The translations under genes were made by a program, and so were the position numbers. The notes below the pieces were generated by a model. The model saw only the letters and a list, made by a program, of their open reading frames with translations. It was not told where the DNA came from and did no database searches. From Allostellaceae bacterium (GTDB lineage Bacteria; Pseudomonadota; Alphaproteobacteria; ATCC43930; CGMCC-115725): a DNA stretch of 40,942 bases. The stretch is from NCBI GenBank assembly GCA_025451725.1, contig JANWJX010000039.1, positions 1-40,942 of the forward strand, written 5' to 3'. Below are positions 7,730 to 15,332 of the stretch, piece by piece; position 1 is the first letter of the stretch; each line of letters starts with the position of its first letter.

Positions 7730-7963
7730 ATGGCAAACAAGAATCAGCTTTCTTTGCCGATCTGGCTGACACCTGAAGGTGAGAAGGTAAGTTGCGTCGA
7801 TAAGATCAAGGTTTTGAACGAAAATCTTGATGAAATTCGCGCCATGGCCCAGGAGGCATTTGAGGATGCGGTGCTGATGGGATGCGATGAATCCCAATTC
7901 AAGAAAGTCATAAAGGATCTGTCTGAAGCCCTTGTTAATCCATATAAAAAGGCAAAGAGTTGA
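7730..7963 (+). CDS. Small protein of unknown function, AT-rich gene
   Basis: 77-aa protein that I do not recognise as a named family. It is soluble and helical in appearance, with two cysteines (VSCVDKIK and LMGCDESQ), many Lys/Glu/Asp, and a basic C-terminus (NPYKKAKS). By hand count the gene has 103 G+C in 234 bases, about 44%, clearly lower than its neighbours, and it uses codons such as AAA, ATA, GTA and AAT that are rare around it. No strong ribosome binding site precedes the ATG. It starts 3 bases after mlaD, and its stop overlaps the TTG start of the DUF2155 gene, so it appears integrated in the operon. Possible recent acquisition. Confidence 0.7.
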   Translation: MANKNQLSLPIWLTPEGEKVSCVDKIKVLNENLDEIRAMAQEAFEDAVLMGCDESQFKKVIKDLSEALVNPYKKAKS

Positions 7964-8397
7964 AGTGGTTTCTTAGGGTCGGTTCGGGGCTTTCGATTGT
8001 GGCCCTGATGGCGGCAGCGGCACCCGCCGAAGCAGGTACGGTGGCGGTGCTGCAGGGACTGGACAAGACCACCGCGCGAGTCGCGACCATCGACGCGCCG
8101 GTCGGGCAGCAAGTGCGCTACGGCAATCTGCTCATCACGGCGCGGGCCTGCGTCAAGCATCCGCCGACCGAGACGCCGGAAAGCGCCGCCTTCCTGGTGA
8201 TCGACGAATTTCCTCCCGATGCCCGCTCCGAGACGCGCCCGGAGCGTATTTTCAGCGGCTGGATGTTCGCCTCGTCGCCGGCCTTGTCGGCGTTGGAAAA
8301 TCCCGTCTACGACGTCAGCGTGCTCGATTGTAAGGAAGACGCGGCGCCGGCGCCGGCCGTAACCCCGGGTTCTGGCCTGCGCAAGTCAGCCAAGTAG
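7960..8397 (+). CDS. DUF2155 periplasmic protein
   Basis: 145-aa exported protein with a signal peptide (MKWFLRVGSGLSIVALMAAAAPAEAG, cleavage likely after Ala25). The mature part matches the DUF2155 pattern: VAVLQGLDKTTARVATIDAPVGQQVRYGNLLITARACVKHPPTETPESAAFLVI, then FSGWMFASSPALSALENPVYDVSVLDC. Two conserved cysteines may form a disulfide. Function unknown; the family is largely alphaproteobacterial. The start is a TTG that overlaps the previous stop (TTGA), the only start consistent with the signal peptide. Its last 12 bases overlap the end of the convergent aat gene. Confidence 0.88.
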   Translation: MKWFLRVGSGLSIVALMAAAAPAEAGTVAVLQGLDKTTARVATIDAPVGQQVRYGNLLITARACVKHPPTETPESAAFLVIDEFPPDARSETRPERIFSGWMFASSPALSALENPVYDVSVLDCKEDAAPAPAVTPGSGLRKSAK

Positions 8398-9027
8398 CGC
8401 TACGACCGCGTCGGCCCCGCTCAGTTCCCCTGCCGGCCAGTCGGCCGGAGCATCGAGACTCGCTGCGAGCAGACGGCGATAGCGGGCACGAGAGATCGCC
8501 ACCGCGCCGAAGCTCTGGAGGTGTGGCGTGACGAACTGCACGTCGAGCAGGGTGAAACCGCCGAGTCGGAGCCGCGCCACAAGATGCGCCAGTGCCACCT
8601 TGCTGGCGTCCCTGACACGGCTGAACATGCTTTCCCCGAAGAATGCTGCGCCCAGCGTCACGCCGTAAAGCCCGCCGGCCAGCTCGCCCTCGAACCAGGC
8701 CTCCACGCTGTGAGCGTGGCCGCGTCGATGTAGTTCGGTGTAGGCGTCCACGATTTCCTCGTTAATCCAGGTCTTCGGCCTGTCCGTCGTGGCTTCCGCG
8801 CACGCTCGGATAGTCCCGGCGAAGTCCCTGTCGCACCGGATCTCGAACAATTCGTCCCGCACCGATTTTTTCAGGCTGCGCGACAAGTGGAAACCGTCGA
8901 GCGGGATGATGCCGCGTTCCTCGGGGTCGACCCAAAATACCTCGTCGGCGTCAGCGGAATCGGCCATCGGGAAAATGCCAGCGGCATAGGCGCGCAATAG
9001 CAGATCGGCATCGAGCCGCAGGTTCAC
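8386..9027 (-). CDS. aat: Leucyl/phenylalanyl-tRNA-protein transferase
   Basis: L/F-transferase adds Leu or Phe from aminoacyl-tRNA to proteins with N-terminal Arg or Lys, marking them for ClpAP (N-degron pathway). It is 213 aa starting at the GTG that overlaps the accC stop (GTGA). The frame is open further upstream only as an accC shadow. Diagnostic stretches: LLLRAYAAGIFPMAD, FWVDPEERGIIPLDGFHLSRSL, GHAHSVEAWFEGELAGGLYGVTLGAAFFGESMFSR, and LLDVQFVTPHLQSFGAVAISR. Full length and apparently intact. It is the last gene of the aroQ-accB-accC-aat run. Confidence 0.95.
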   Translation of the reverse strand: MNLRLDADLLLRAYAAGIFPMADSADADEVFWVDPEERGIIPLDGFHLSRSLKKSVRDELFEIRCDRDFAGTIRACAEATTDRPKTWINEEIVDAYTELHRRGHAHSVEAWFEGELAGGLYGVTLGAAFFGESMFSRVRDASKVALAHLVARLRLGGFTLLDVQFVTPHLQSFGAVAISRARYRRLLAASLDAPADWPAGELSGADAVVALLG

Positions 9028-10370
9028 GGGTGGGTCCGCGCCACGAACCGCTCGAGCCAGTGGACGTCGTAATTCCCGTCGATGAAATCGGGCTCGGCGG
9101 CGAGCCGCTGGTGCAGCGGAATCGTTGTGTCGATGCCGGCGATGACATATTCCTCGAGCGCGCGGCGCATCCGCATGATGCATTCGTTCCGTGCCGTGCC
9201 GTGCAGGATCAATTTCGCCACCAGCGAGTCGTAATGCGGCGGCACGACATAGCCCTCGTAGAGCGCGCTATCGACCCGCACGCCGAGGCCGCCGGGCGCG
9301 AGATAGGTCGTGATCGTGCCGGGGGACGGCCGGAAATTGACGGAGTTCTCGGCGTTGATGCGGCATTCGATGGCATGGCCGGTGAATTTGATATCGGCTT
9401 GGGTCATCGACAGCGGCAAGCCGGCCGCAACGCGCAACTGCTCGCGTACCACGTCGATGCCGCTGACCATTTCCGAGATCGGATGCTCGACCTGGAGCCG
9501 CGTGTTCATTTCGATGAAGAAAAATGCGCCGTCCTGATAGAGAAACTCGAACGTGCCCGCGCCGCGATAACCCAGCTTCGCGGTCGCGTCGGTCGCGAGC
9601 TTCGTGACCGCGTGGCGCTCGGCTTGGTTCAGGGCGGGCGAGGGCGTCTCCTCCAGCAGCTTCTGGTGCTTGCGCTGAAGCGAGCAGTCGCGCTCGCCGA
9701 GATGCACCACGCCACCCTGGCCGTCGGCCAGGACCTGGACCTCGATGTGGCGCGGCTTGCCGAGATAACGTTCGAGATAGACTTGCGGATTGCCGAACGC
9801 GGCGCGTGCCTCGGCGGTGGCCGCGGCGAAGGCCTCGCCCAGGACCGCGGCGTTCTCCGCGACGCGCATGCCGCGTCCGCCGCCGCCGCCCGCCGCCTTG
9901 ACCAAGATCGGATAGCCGATGCCGTCGGCGAGCCGTTGTGCTTCGTCGGCGTCGGCCACCGCGCCGTCGGAGCCGGGGACGGTCGGAATGCCGAAATCGC
10001 GTGCCGTCTGTTTGGCCGTGACCTTGTCGCCCATCAGACGAATATGGTCGGAGGTCGGGCCGATAAAGACAAAGCCGTGCTCCGTTACCATGTCGGCGAA
10101 ACGCGCATTCTCGGACAGGAAGCCGACGCCGGGATGGATCGCCTCGGCGCCGGTGATCGCGGCGGCCGACAGGATGGCGGGAATGTTGAGGTAGGAATCG
10201 CGCGCCGGCGGTGGGCCGATGCACACGCTCTCGTCGGCGAGGCGCACATGCATGGCGTTGGCGTCGGCAGTGGAATGAACCGCGACGGTGCGGATGCCCA
10301 TTTCGCGGCAGGCGCGGTGAATGCGCAGCGCGATCTCGCCGCGATTGGCGATGAGCACTTTCTCGAACAT
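9024..10370 (-). CDS. accC: Acetyl-CoA carboxylase biotin carboxylase subunit
   Basis: Biotin carboxylase: ATP-dependent carboxylation of the biotin on AccB, the first half-reaction of malonyl-CoA synthesis. It is 448 aa, normal length. The N-terminal biotin carboxylase domain starts MFEKVLIANRGEIALRIHRACREMGI. The ATP-grasp glycine loop KAAGGGGGRGMRVA is near residues 159-172. Also visible are RDCSLQRKHQKLLEETPSP, the active-site EMNTRLQVEHPISEMVSGID, and the C-terminal HAIECRINAEN. The start overlaps the accB stop by one base (TAATG), giving tight coupling with its partner. Confidence 0.97.
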   Translation of the reverse strand: MFEKVLIANRGEIALRIHRACREMGIRTVAVHSTADANAMHVRLADESVCIGPPPARDSYLNIPAILSAAAITGAEAIHPGVGFLSENARFADMVTEHGFVFIGPTSDHIRLMGDKVTAKQTARDFGIPTVPGSDGAVADADEAQRLADGIGYPILVKAAGGGGGRGMRVAENAAVLGEAFAAATAEARAAFGNPQVYLERYLGKPRHIEVQVLADGQGGVVHLGERDCSLQRKHQKLLEETPSPALNQAERHAVTKLATDATAKLGYRGAGTFEFLYQDGAFFFIEMNTRLQVEHPISEMVSGIDVVREQLRVAAGLPLSMTQADIKFTGHAIECRINAENSVNFRPSPGTITTYLAPGGLGVRVDSALYEGYVVPPHYDSLVAKLILHGTARNECIMRMRRALEEYVIAGIDTTIPLHQRLAAEPDFIDGNYDVHWLERFVARTHP

Positions 10371-10819
10371 TATTCGAGGACGAGGAGAGGCTGATCGAAT
10401 TCGACCGGCATGCCGTCCGCGACGAGAATGGCCGTGACGCGGCCAGAACGCGGCGCGGCGATGTGGTTCATCACCTTCATCGCCTCGACGATCAGTAACG
10501 TCTGGCCCTCGCGCACCGGGTCGCCGATCTTGATATAGGGCGCGGCGTCGGGGCTCGCTGACAGATAGACCGTGCCGACCATCGGCGCTTTCAGCGTGCC
10601 GGCCGGCTCCGCGGCGATGGGGTTGTGTGCCTGCGGGGCCGCTGCGACCGGCGGCGCCGCGACTGTCACCGACGTCGCCGTGCCGGTGCGCGCCACACGG
10701 ACGCGCCGCGCGCCTTCGGCATATTCGATTTCGTTGAGATTGACCTCGTCGAGCAACGCGGCCAGCGCGCGAACAAGGTCGGCAATCGCGGGGTCGAGCA
10801 CCTTACCGTCGTCTGTCAT
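10370..10819 (-). CDS. accB: Biotin carboxyl carrier protein of acetyl-CoA carboxylase
   Basis: Carrier that shuttles carboxybiotin between AccC and the carboxyltransferase. It is 149 aa starting at the ATG that overlaps the aroQ stop (TAATG). The first 45 residues are helical and acidic. A Pro/Ala-rich linker follows (AAPPVAAAPQAHNPIAAEPAG). The biotinyl domain begins at KAPMVGTVYL and carries the biotinylation motif EAMKVMNHI with the target Lys115, followed by SGRVTAILVADGMPVEFDQPLLVLE. The carboxyltransferase genes accA and accD are not in the window. Confidence 0.96.
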   Translation of the reverse strand: MTDDGKVLDPAIADLVRALAALLDEVNLNEIEYAEGARRVRVARTGTATSVTVAAPPVAAAPQAHNPIAAEPAGTLKAPMVGTVYLSASPDAAPYIKIGDPVREGQTLLIVEAMKVMNHIAAPRSGRVTAILVADGMPVEFDQPLLVLE

Positions 10820-11280
10820 TACGCCTCGTCGTCCTCGTCGCCGTGCAACAAACGCCACAACGCGTCAAGCGCGAGCAGGTAGCCTTGCGGCCCGAGCCCG
10901 CAGATCACGCCGTCCGCGGCCATGCTGACATAAGAAGTATGGCGGAACGGCTCGCGCTTGAAGATGTTGGACAGATGAACTTCAATTACGGGCAATTCGG
11001 CGAATTTCAACGCATCGAGGATCGCGATCGAGGTATGCGACAGGGACGCGGCGTTGATGACTATTCCGGCCGCGCTGCCGCGCGCATCCTGAATCCACGT
11101 CACCATCTCGCCTTCGTGATTGGATTGGCGGAAGTCGAGTTTCAGTTCCAACTCGGCGCAGCGTTCGAGACATGACTCTTCGATCTCGGCCAGAGTCTCG
11201 GTGCCGTAGATTTCCGGCTCGCGGACGCCCAGCAGATTGAGGTTGGGCCCGTTGAGCACAAGTATGGTTTCGCCGGGCAT
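10819..11280 (-). CDS. aroQ: Type II 3-dehydroquinate dehydratase
   Basis: Third step of the shikimate pathway: 3-dehydroquinate to 3-dehydroshikimate. It is 153 aa, standard for the type II dodecameric enzyme. The start ATG ([18 protein letters not shown]) has GGAGG at a suitable distance upstream; the open frame continues 16 codons further but lacks family similarity. Key stretches: [17 protein letters not shown] with the catalytic Tyr, [34 protein letters not shown] with the catalytic His, and [18 protein letters not shown]. First gene of the aroQ-accB-accC-aat operon. Linking aromatic and fatty-acid genes in this way is common in proteobacteria. Confidence 0.96.
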   Translation of the reverse strand: MPGETILVLNGPNLNLLGVREPEIYGTETLAEIEESCLERCAELELKLDFRQSNHEGEMVTWIQDARGSAAGIVINAASLSHTSIAILDALKFAELPVIEVHLSNIFKREPFRHTSYVSMAADGVICGLGPQGYLLALDALWRLLHGDEDDEA

Positions 11281-11307
11281 GCCGGTGCCTCCGTTGGGTT
11301 GCCGCGC

Positions 11308-11335
11308 CTTATAACATGGCGTGGGCATCGCTCAA
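11308..11335 (-). promoter_or_regulatory. Putative promoter of aroQ-accB-accC-aat
   Basis: On the minus strand TTGAGC (11330-11335) and TATAAG (11308-11313) are separated by 16 bases, and the aroQ start follows about 28 bases downstream. Four of six and five of six positions match the sigma-70 consensus. The core TTATAA is itself symmetrical, so the opposite strand reads TATAAC and may serve the divergent DUF6434 gene. Judged by eye only. Confidence 0.45.
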
Positions 11336-11351
11336 ACGCGTTGCGTCGGTT

Positions 11352-11624
11352 ATGGTTGTGCGCGACAGAGGGGGTCCATTGGACAGGAGCACGCCGACCT
11401 GGTTCGACTGGCATGCCGCGCCGCTGACGCGGGCGACGCCAATCACGAAACATTACCGCAACACGCAGAATGTCCGCCGGTTCCTGCGCGCGCAATGCGG
11501 TCCGGACTTCAAGTTCGATCGGCGCTTTATCGCCTGGATCAAGGACGGGCGGGCCAAGACGATGGGCGACGTCGCGGATGAATGGCTGCGTCGCAAGCGC
11601 GCTGCCGCGACGGCCCGAGCTTGA
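11352..11624 (+). CDS. DUF6434 domain protein
   Basis: 90-aa basic protein. From about residue 16 it matches the DUF6434 pattern: TPTWFDWHAAPLTRATPITKHYRNTQNVRRFLRAQCGPDFKFDRRFIAWIKDGRAKTMGDVADEWLRR. This domain often accompanies SAP-type DNA-binding domains, but no SAP domain is present here. Function unknown. An alternative ATG at 11316 would add 12 residues; I prefer 11352 because the earlier one abuts the apparent TATAAC -10 element. Neither has a clear ribosome binding site. It is divergent from aroQ, and the maiA gene starts about 30 bases after its stop. Confidence 0.75.
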   Translation: MVVRDRGGPLDRSTPTWFDWHAAPLTRATPITKHYRNTQNVRRFLRAQCGPDFKFDRRFIAWIKDGRAKTMGDVADEWLRRKRAAATARA

Positions 11625-11654
11625 CAGCAATCCCGGCCCAGTCAGACTGCAGCC

Positions 11655-12296
11655 ATGAAGCTCTACGGTTTCTTTCGCTCGTCGGCGGCATTCCGCACGC
11701 GTATCGCGCTCAACCTCAAAGGGCTGAGCTACGACCAGGCCCCGATCAATCTGCGGGCCAACGAACAGCGCGGCGGGGACTATCTCAAGGTCAATGCGAT
11801 GGGCATTGTGCCGACACTGATCGATGGCGAGGTCGCGATCGGGCAGTCGCTCGCCATCGTCGAATATCTCGACGAGACGCATCCGCAGCCGCCGCTATTG
11901 CCGAAGCTGCCGGCGGATCGCGCCCGCGTACGCGCGATCGCGATGGACATCGCCTGCGAAATCCATCCGGTGAACAACTTGCGCATCAGACGCTATCTCC
12001 TGCATGAGCTGGGACAGGACGAAAGGGCGCTTGAGCTTTGGATGAATCATTGGACCAAGCTCGGCTTCGACGGGATCGAGCCGATGCTGGCGGACGACAA
12101 GCGTACCGGCGATTTCTGCCACGGCGATACGCCTTCCATCGCCGATATCTGTCTGGTACCGGGCGTGTTCAACGCGCGGATCTATCCGAGCTTCGACATG
12201 ACGCCCTATCCGAACATCCGGCGCATCTTCGACAATTGCATGAAGCTCGATGCGTTTCAGCGCGCGCTCCCGGAGCGCCAGCCCGACGCGGTCTGA
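11655..12296 (+). CDS. maiA: Maleylacetoacetate isomerase (zeta-class GST)
   Basis: Glutathione-dependent cis-trans isomerase of the tyrosine/homogentisate pathway, converting maleylacetoacetate to fumarylacetoacetate. It is 213 aa. The thioredoxin-like N-domain contains MKLYGFFRSSAAFRTRIALNLKGL, where the catalytic SS(C/A) motif is present as Ser-Ser-Ala. NAMGIVPTLIDGEVAIGQSLAIVEYLDE covers glutathione binding. The helical C-domain has the zeta-class CEIHPVNNLRIRRYL and GDTPSIADICLVPGVFNA. The other pathway genes (hmgA, fahA) are not in the window, so a more general GST role cannot be excluded. Confidence 0.9.
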   Translation: MKLYGFFRSSAAFRTRIALNLKGLSYDQAPINLRANEQRGGDYLKVNAMGIVPTLIDGEVAIGQSLAIVEYLDETHPQPPLLPKLPADRARVRAIAMDIACEIHPVNNLRIRRYLLHELGQDERALELWMNHWTKLGFDGIEPMLADDKRTGDFCHGDTPSIADICLVPGVFNARIYPSFDMTPYPNIRRIFDNCMKLDAFQRALPERQPDAV

Positions 12297-12298
12297 GC

Positions 12299-13756
12299 GT
12301 GCGCTTCATCCCTCTCGCGCTGACGGCCCTGCTGTGCCTTGGCGTTTCGCCCGGCTGGACGCAGGACGTGGACAAGACGACGTCCAATCCGATGTTGCTG
12401 CCGAAAACCATTCTCGCGCAGCGCGGCGAGGAGCGCGACCGTACGCAGTTCAAACTAGTGTTCGACCGGACCCGCAACGGCGAGCCAGCGGCCAAGCTGA
12501 GCGTGCTAGTTGGGTTCGACTATTTCGCGGTGATAGAAGGTGACCGACTCACCATCAGCGATCTGCGCCTGTTGCGGCGTTTCGTGATCGATCGTGCCGC
12601 CGGGACTCTGGTCAATCTCTCGCTTTACAGCGACGTCATGTTCCGGCGCGTCGAGTTGATTCGGCGCATGGAGATCGCCAGCGCGCTCCAGCACGAGAAA
12701 GACCATCCCGTGCTGCCGGACAGTCTCGACCAGTTCTGGATCGAAAGCGAGCTCGGCATCGCCGGCCCCGGCAAGCTACCGGCGCCACTGGCGCCGCGCC
12801 AGGACGGCAACACGACGCAATTCTATTACGGCGAACAGAAAGTTGCGACCGTGACGCCTGGCGACGCCGAGGTGCCGCAACAGGTCCGTCACGCCTATGG
12901 GGCGTTCCTCCGGCGGACATTGCCGGTGCATCCTAATATCACGCATTGGCTTGGCGAGGCCGGCACGGCGCCGAAACGGCTCGACTATCTGAGCGAGGCG
13001 ACCGGCAAAGAAGAGAAGATTTCGCTGACGCTGGTCAGTGCGACGGCGGAATCCGACGATTTCCCGATGCCGGAGCATTTGACGCTGGTATTGCTGCCGC
13101 AAGGCTCCAAAGACCCTGACGTCACTCTGATGCGCGAGGTGTTGCCGCGCATGACCGAGGCGGTGTCGGCGAAGCCGGCCGACCGGCAGGCTCAGATCGC
13201 CGAATTTCGCGCGGCGATCGACCGCGACTTCAAGGAAAAACATCCCTTCGCCGCGGCCCTTCGATTGACCGAGCTGGCATTGCGCTGGGGCCGATCGGCG
13301 ACGCAGTGCGAAGAGGTGAAGGATGCCGGCCCATGCTGGACCAAAGAAGAGATCGATAAGAAACTGCGTGACGACCCGCGATCGATGACAATGTTCAAGG
13401 CCACCGCGCTGCAGGATCGAAAACCCGCCGAGGCGCTTAAACTATGGAACGGCCTCGACCGCAGCGACGTTCCGAACGGCTACGTCATCGACATTTTCCT
13501 GGGTCGACTGCTGAGCGAACGCGGCCAGCGGGCCGAAGCGGCCAAGTCCTTCGAGGCCGCCTTCGCGGGCGATCCCACGGTGGTCGCGCTTTATCGCGAG
13601 CTCGGCGATCATTTCGCGCGGGCATCGCGGCTCGACCTGGCGTGGCTGTGCTACGATCTGGGGCGGGCGCTACCCAATCGCTCGCCGCCTGACGCGCTGA
13701 CCGGCATCGACACGATCGAGCAGGAACTGGTGAAGACTTATCCGGATATGTTCTGA
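12299..13756 (+). CDS. Exported protein of unknown function with TPR-like C-terminus
   Basis: 485-aa protein that I do not recognise. The GTG start two bases after the maiA stop gives a signal peptide (RFIPLALTALLCLGVSPGWTQ), which the longer open frame would bury; the signal therefore decides the start. The middle part is mixed alpha/beta without a motif I know. The last 110 residues (FKATALQDRKPAEALKLWNGLDR, IDIFLGRLLSERGQRAEAAKSFEAAFAGDPTVVALYRELGDHFARASRLDLAWLCYDLGRALP) look like two or three tetratricopeptide-type repeats. Two Cys (QCEEVKDAGPCW) may form a disulfide in the periplasm. Probably co-transcribed with maiA. Confidence 0.72.
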   Translation: MRFIPLALTALLCLGVSPGWTQDVDKTTSNPMLLPKTILAQRGEERDRTQFKLVFDRTRNGEPAAKLSVLVGFDYFAVIEGDRLTISDLRLLRRFVIDRAAGTLVNLSLYSDVMFRRVELIRRMEIASALQHEKDHPVLPDSLDQFWIESELGIAGPGKLPAPLAPRQDGNTTQFYYGEQKVATVTPGDAEVPQQVRHAYGAFLRRTLPVHPNITHWLGEAGTAPKRLDYLSEATGKEEKISLTLVSATAESDDFPMPEHLTLVLLPQGSKDPDVTLMREVLPRMTEAVSAKPADRQAQIAEFRAAIDRDFKEKHPFAAALRLTELALRWGRSATQCEEVKDAGPCWTKEEIDKKLRDDPRSMTMFKATALQDRKPAEALKLWNGLDRSDVPNGYVIDIFLGRLLSERGQRAEAAKSFEAAFAGDPTVVALYRELGDHFARASRLDLAWLCYDLGRALPNRSPPDALTGIDTIEQELVKTYPDMF

Positions 13757-13773
13757 CGGGATCGGCGGGGGAA

Positions 13774-13848
13774 TGGTGGGCGCGGCAAGGATTGAACTTG
13801 CGACCCCCGCGGTGTGAACACGGTGCTCTCCCACTGAGCTACGCGCCC
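13774..13848 (-). tRNA. tRNA-Val (anticodon CAC)
   Basis: 75-nt cloverleaf read on the minus strand. The acceptor stem GGGCGCG pairs perfectly with CGCGCCC. The D-arm contains GCTCAGTGGGAGAGC. The anticodon stem is CCGTG/CGCGG with loop TTCACAC, giving anticodon CAC (Val, codon GTG). The T-arm is GCAAG TTCAATC CTTGC. The 3' ACCA is encoded (13774-13777). All canonical bases are in place, including T33 and the TTC of the T loop. Confidence 0.97.
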
Positions 13849-13858
13849 CAGGGCGGCG

Positions 13859-13887
13859 ATTAAGGGTCGGGTGGCGTGCCGTGTCAA
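13859..13887 (-). promoter_or_regulatory. Putative tRNA-Val promoter
   Basis: Minus strand shows a perfect -35 TTGACA (13882-13887) and a weaker -10 CTTAAT (13859-13864) with a 17-base spacer. The mature tRNA 5' end lies 10 bases beyond the -10 box, so transcription would start just before the tRNA. The position makes assignment to the tRNA convincing even though the -10 is only a partial match. Confidence 0.55.
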
Positions 13888-13893
13888 GGAAAT

Positions 13894-13925
13894 GGCGCGG
13901 TTTTTTAGGTTTCTGAAACCGCGCC
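13894..13925. repeat. 10-bp inverted repeat between tRNA-Val and glmU
   Basis: GGCGCGGTTT (13894-13903) and AAACCGCGCC (13916-13925) are exact complements with a 12-base loop. It lies just upstream of the tRNA -35 box and about 45-60 bases before glmU. No run of T follows on either strand, so it is not a typical intrinsic terminator. A second small inverted repeat, CGTAAT/ATTACG (13941-13946 and 13952-13957), follows. Either could be an operator or a leader hairpin. Confidence 0.5.
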
Positions 13926-13988
13926 GCGTTAATATCGATTCGTAATTCTTTATTACGGCTTCGGTCCGTCATGATTATGATTCCGGCG

Positions 13989-15332
13989 ATGGCCACCCCT
14001 TCCTTTGCCGCGGTTGTCCTGGCCGCCGGCCAGGGCAAACGGATGAAATCGGCCCTGCCGAAAGTGCTTCATCCGATCGCCCGGATTCCAATGATCCAGC
14101 ATGTGCTGGCGGCGCTGAAACCGCTCGCGCCCGCACGCGCGGTCGTGGTGGTCTCGCCCGGCATGGCAGAGCGAATGCTGGCGGTGAAGGGCGTCGATTA
14201 TGCGGTGCAGCGCGAGCCGCGCGGTACCGGCGACGCAGTTACGGCGGCGAAGGTGGCGCTCAAGAATTTCTCCGGCGATGTGCTGGTGCTGTATGGCGAC
14301 ACGCCGCTGATCACGACGGGAACCATCAAGACGCTGCTGAAAGCGCGATCTTCGGCCGATCTCGTCGTGGCAGGGACGCGACCAGACGATCCGTCGCCCT
14401 ACGGCCGGCTGGTCGTCGGCAAAGACGGATCGCTCGAGGCTATCGTCGAGGCGCGGGATTGCGACGCGGCGCAGCGCGCGATCAGCTTCGTCAATGCCGG
14501 CCCGATGGTCATCGCCGCGAGCAAGCTGTTCGACTTGCTGAGCGCGATCGACCGAAACAATGCGCAGAATGAATACTACCTTACCGATATCGTCGCGCTG
14601 GCGCGGCAACGCGGCATGAGGGTGCGCGCGGTCGAGGTACCGGCCGAGGACATGGCGGGAGTCAACGACCGCGTCGAGCTGGCGGCGATCGAGGCGGCGA
14701 TGCAGCGGCGGCTGCGCCTCAAGCTGATGCGGGAAGGCGTCACGATGCTGGCGCCGGAGACAGTGTTCCTCGCCGCGGACACGCGGATCGGCCAGGACAG
14801 CACGATCGGACCCAACGTGACGTTCGGGCCGGGCGTGACGGTCGGGAAGAATGTCGAAATTCTCGGCTTTTCCCATCTTGAGGGCGCGACGGTCGGCGAG
14901 GGCGCCCGCATCGGCCCATTCGCACGGCTGCGGCCCGGCGCCGATCTCGGCAATGACGTTCATATCGGCAATTTCGTGGAAGTGAAGAACTCGCGGCTCG
15001 ATGCCGGGGTGAAGGCCAACCACCTCGCCTATATCGGCGATGCGTCCGTCGGCGCGCGCACCAACGTCGGCGCCGGCGCCGTGACCTGCAACTATGACGG
15101 CGTCGACAAACACCGCACCGAGATCGGCGCCGACGTGTTCGTCGGCACCAACGCATCGCTGGTCGCGCCGATCAAGATCGCAGACGGCGCCATCGTCGCG
15201 GCGGGCAGCACCATCACCGACAACGTGCCGGCCGATGCGCTGGCGCTCGGCCGCGCGCGGCAGGTGACGAAGCCGGGCGGGGCCTCAGCCTGGCGCAAGA
15301 AGCATCCGAAGAAGAAGCTGGCGAAGCGCTGA
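13989..15332 (+). CDS. glmU: Bifunctional UDP-GlcNAc pyrophosphorylase / GlcN-1-P acetyltransferase
   Basis: Makes UDP-GlcNAc for peptidoglycan and lipid A: acetylates glucosamine-1-P, then uridylylates it. It is 447 aa from the chosen ATG (MATPSFAAVVLAAGQGKRMKS); an ATG at 13971 would add six residues, and neither has a clear ribosome binding site. The N-domain has AAGQGKRMKSALPKVLHPI and LYGDTPLI. The C-domain is a left-handed beta helix of hexapeptide repeats (IGQDSTIGPNVTFGPGVTVG) with the acetyltransferase residues in KANHLAYIGDASVG and NYDGVDKHRTEIG. Its stop shares one base with the glmS start (TGATG), joining consecutive steps of one pathway. Confidence 0.96.
   Translation: MATPSFAAVVLAAGQGKRMKSALPKVLHPIARIPMIQHVLAALKPLAPARAVVVVSPGMAERMLAVKGVDYAVQREPRGTGDAVTAAKVALKNFSGDVLVLYGDTPLITTGTIKTLLKARSSADLVVAGTRPDDPSPYGRLVVGKDGSLEAIVEARDCDAAQRAISFVNAGPMVIAASKLFDLLSAIDRNNAQNEYYLTDIVALARQRGMRVRAVEVPAEDMAGVNDRVELAAIEAAMQRRLRLKLMREGVTMLAPETVFLAADTRIGQDSTIGPNVTFGPGVTVGKNVEILGFSHLEGATVGEGARIGPFARLRPGADLGNDVHIGNFVEVKNSRLDAGVKANHLAYIGDASVGARTNVGAGAVTCNYDGVDKHRTEIGADVFVGTNASLVAPIKIADGAIVAAGSTITDNVPADALALGRARQVTKPGGASAWRKKHPKKKLAKR

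Noticed and set aside
9030-10394. Long open frame opposite accC, about 454 codons
   Set aside because: Arises from GC-skewed codons of accC; the translation is rich in Arg/Asp/Gly without any motif, while accC is certain.
13774-13848. Integration site use of the tRNA-Val gene
   Set aside because: No integrase and no repeated tRNA 3' end are found nearby.
13894-13925. Intrinsic terminator
   Set aside because: Stem is good but no T-run follows on either strand, and it lies upstream of both flanking genes.
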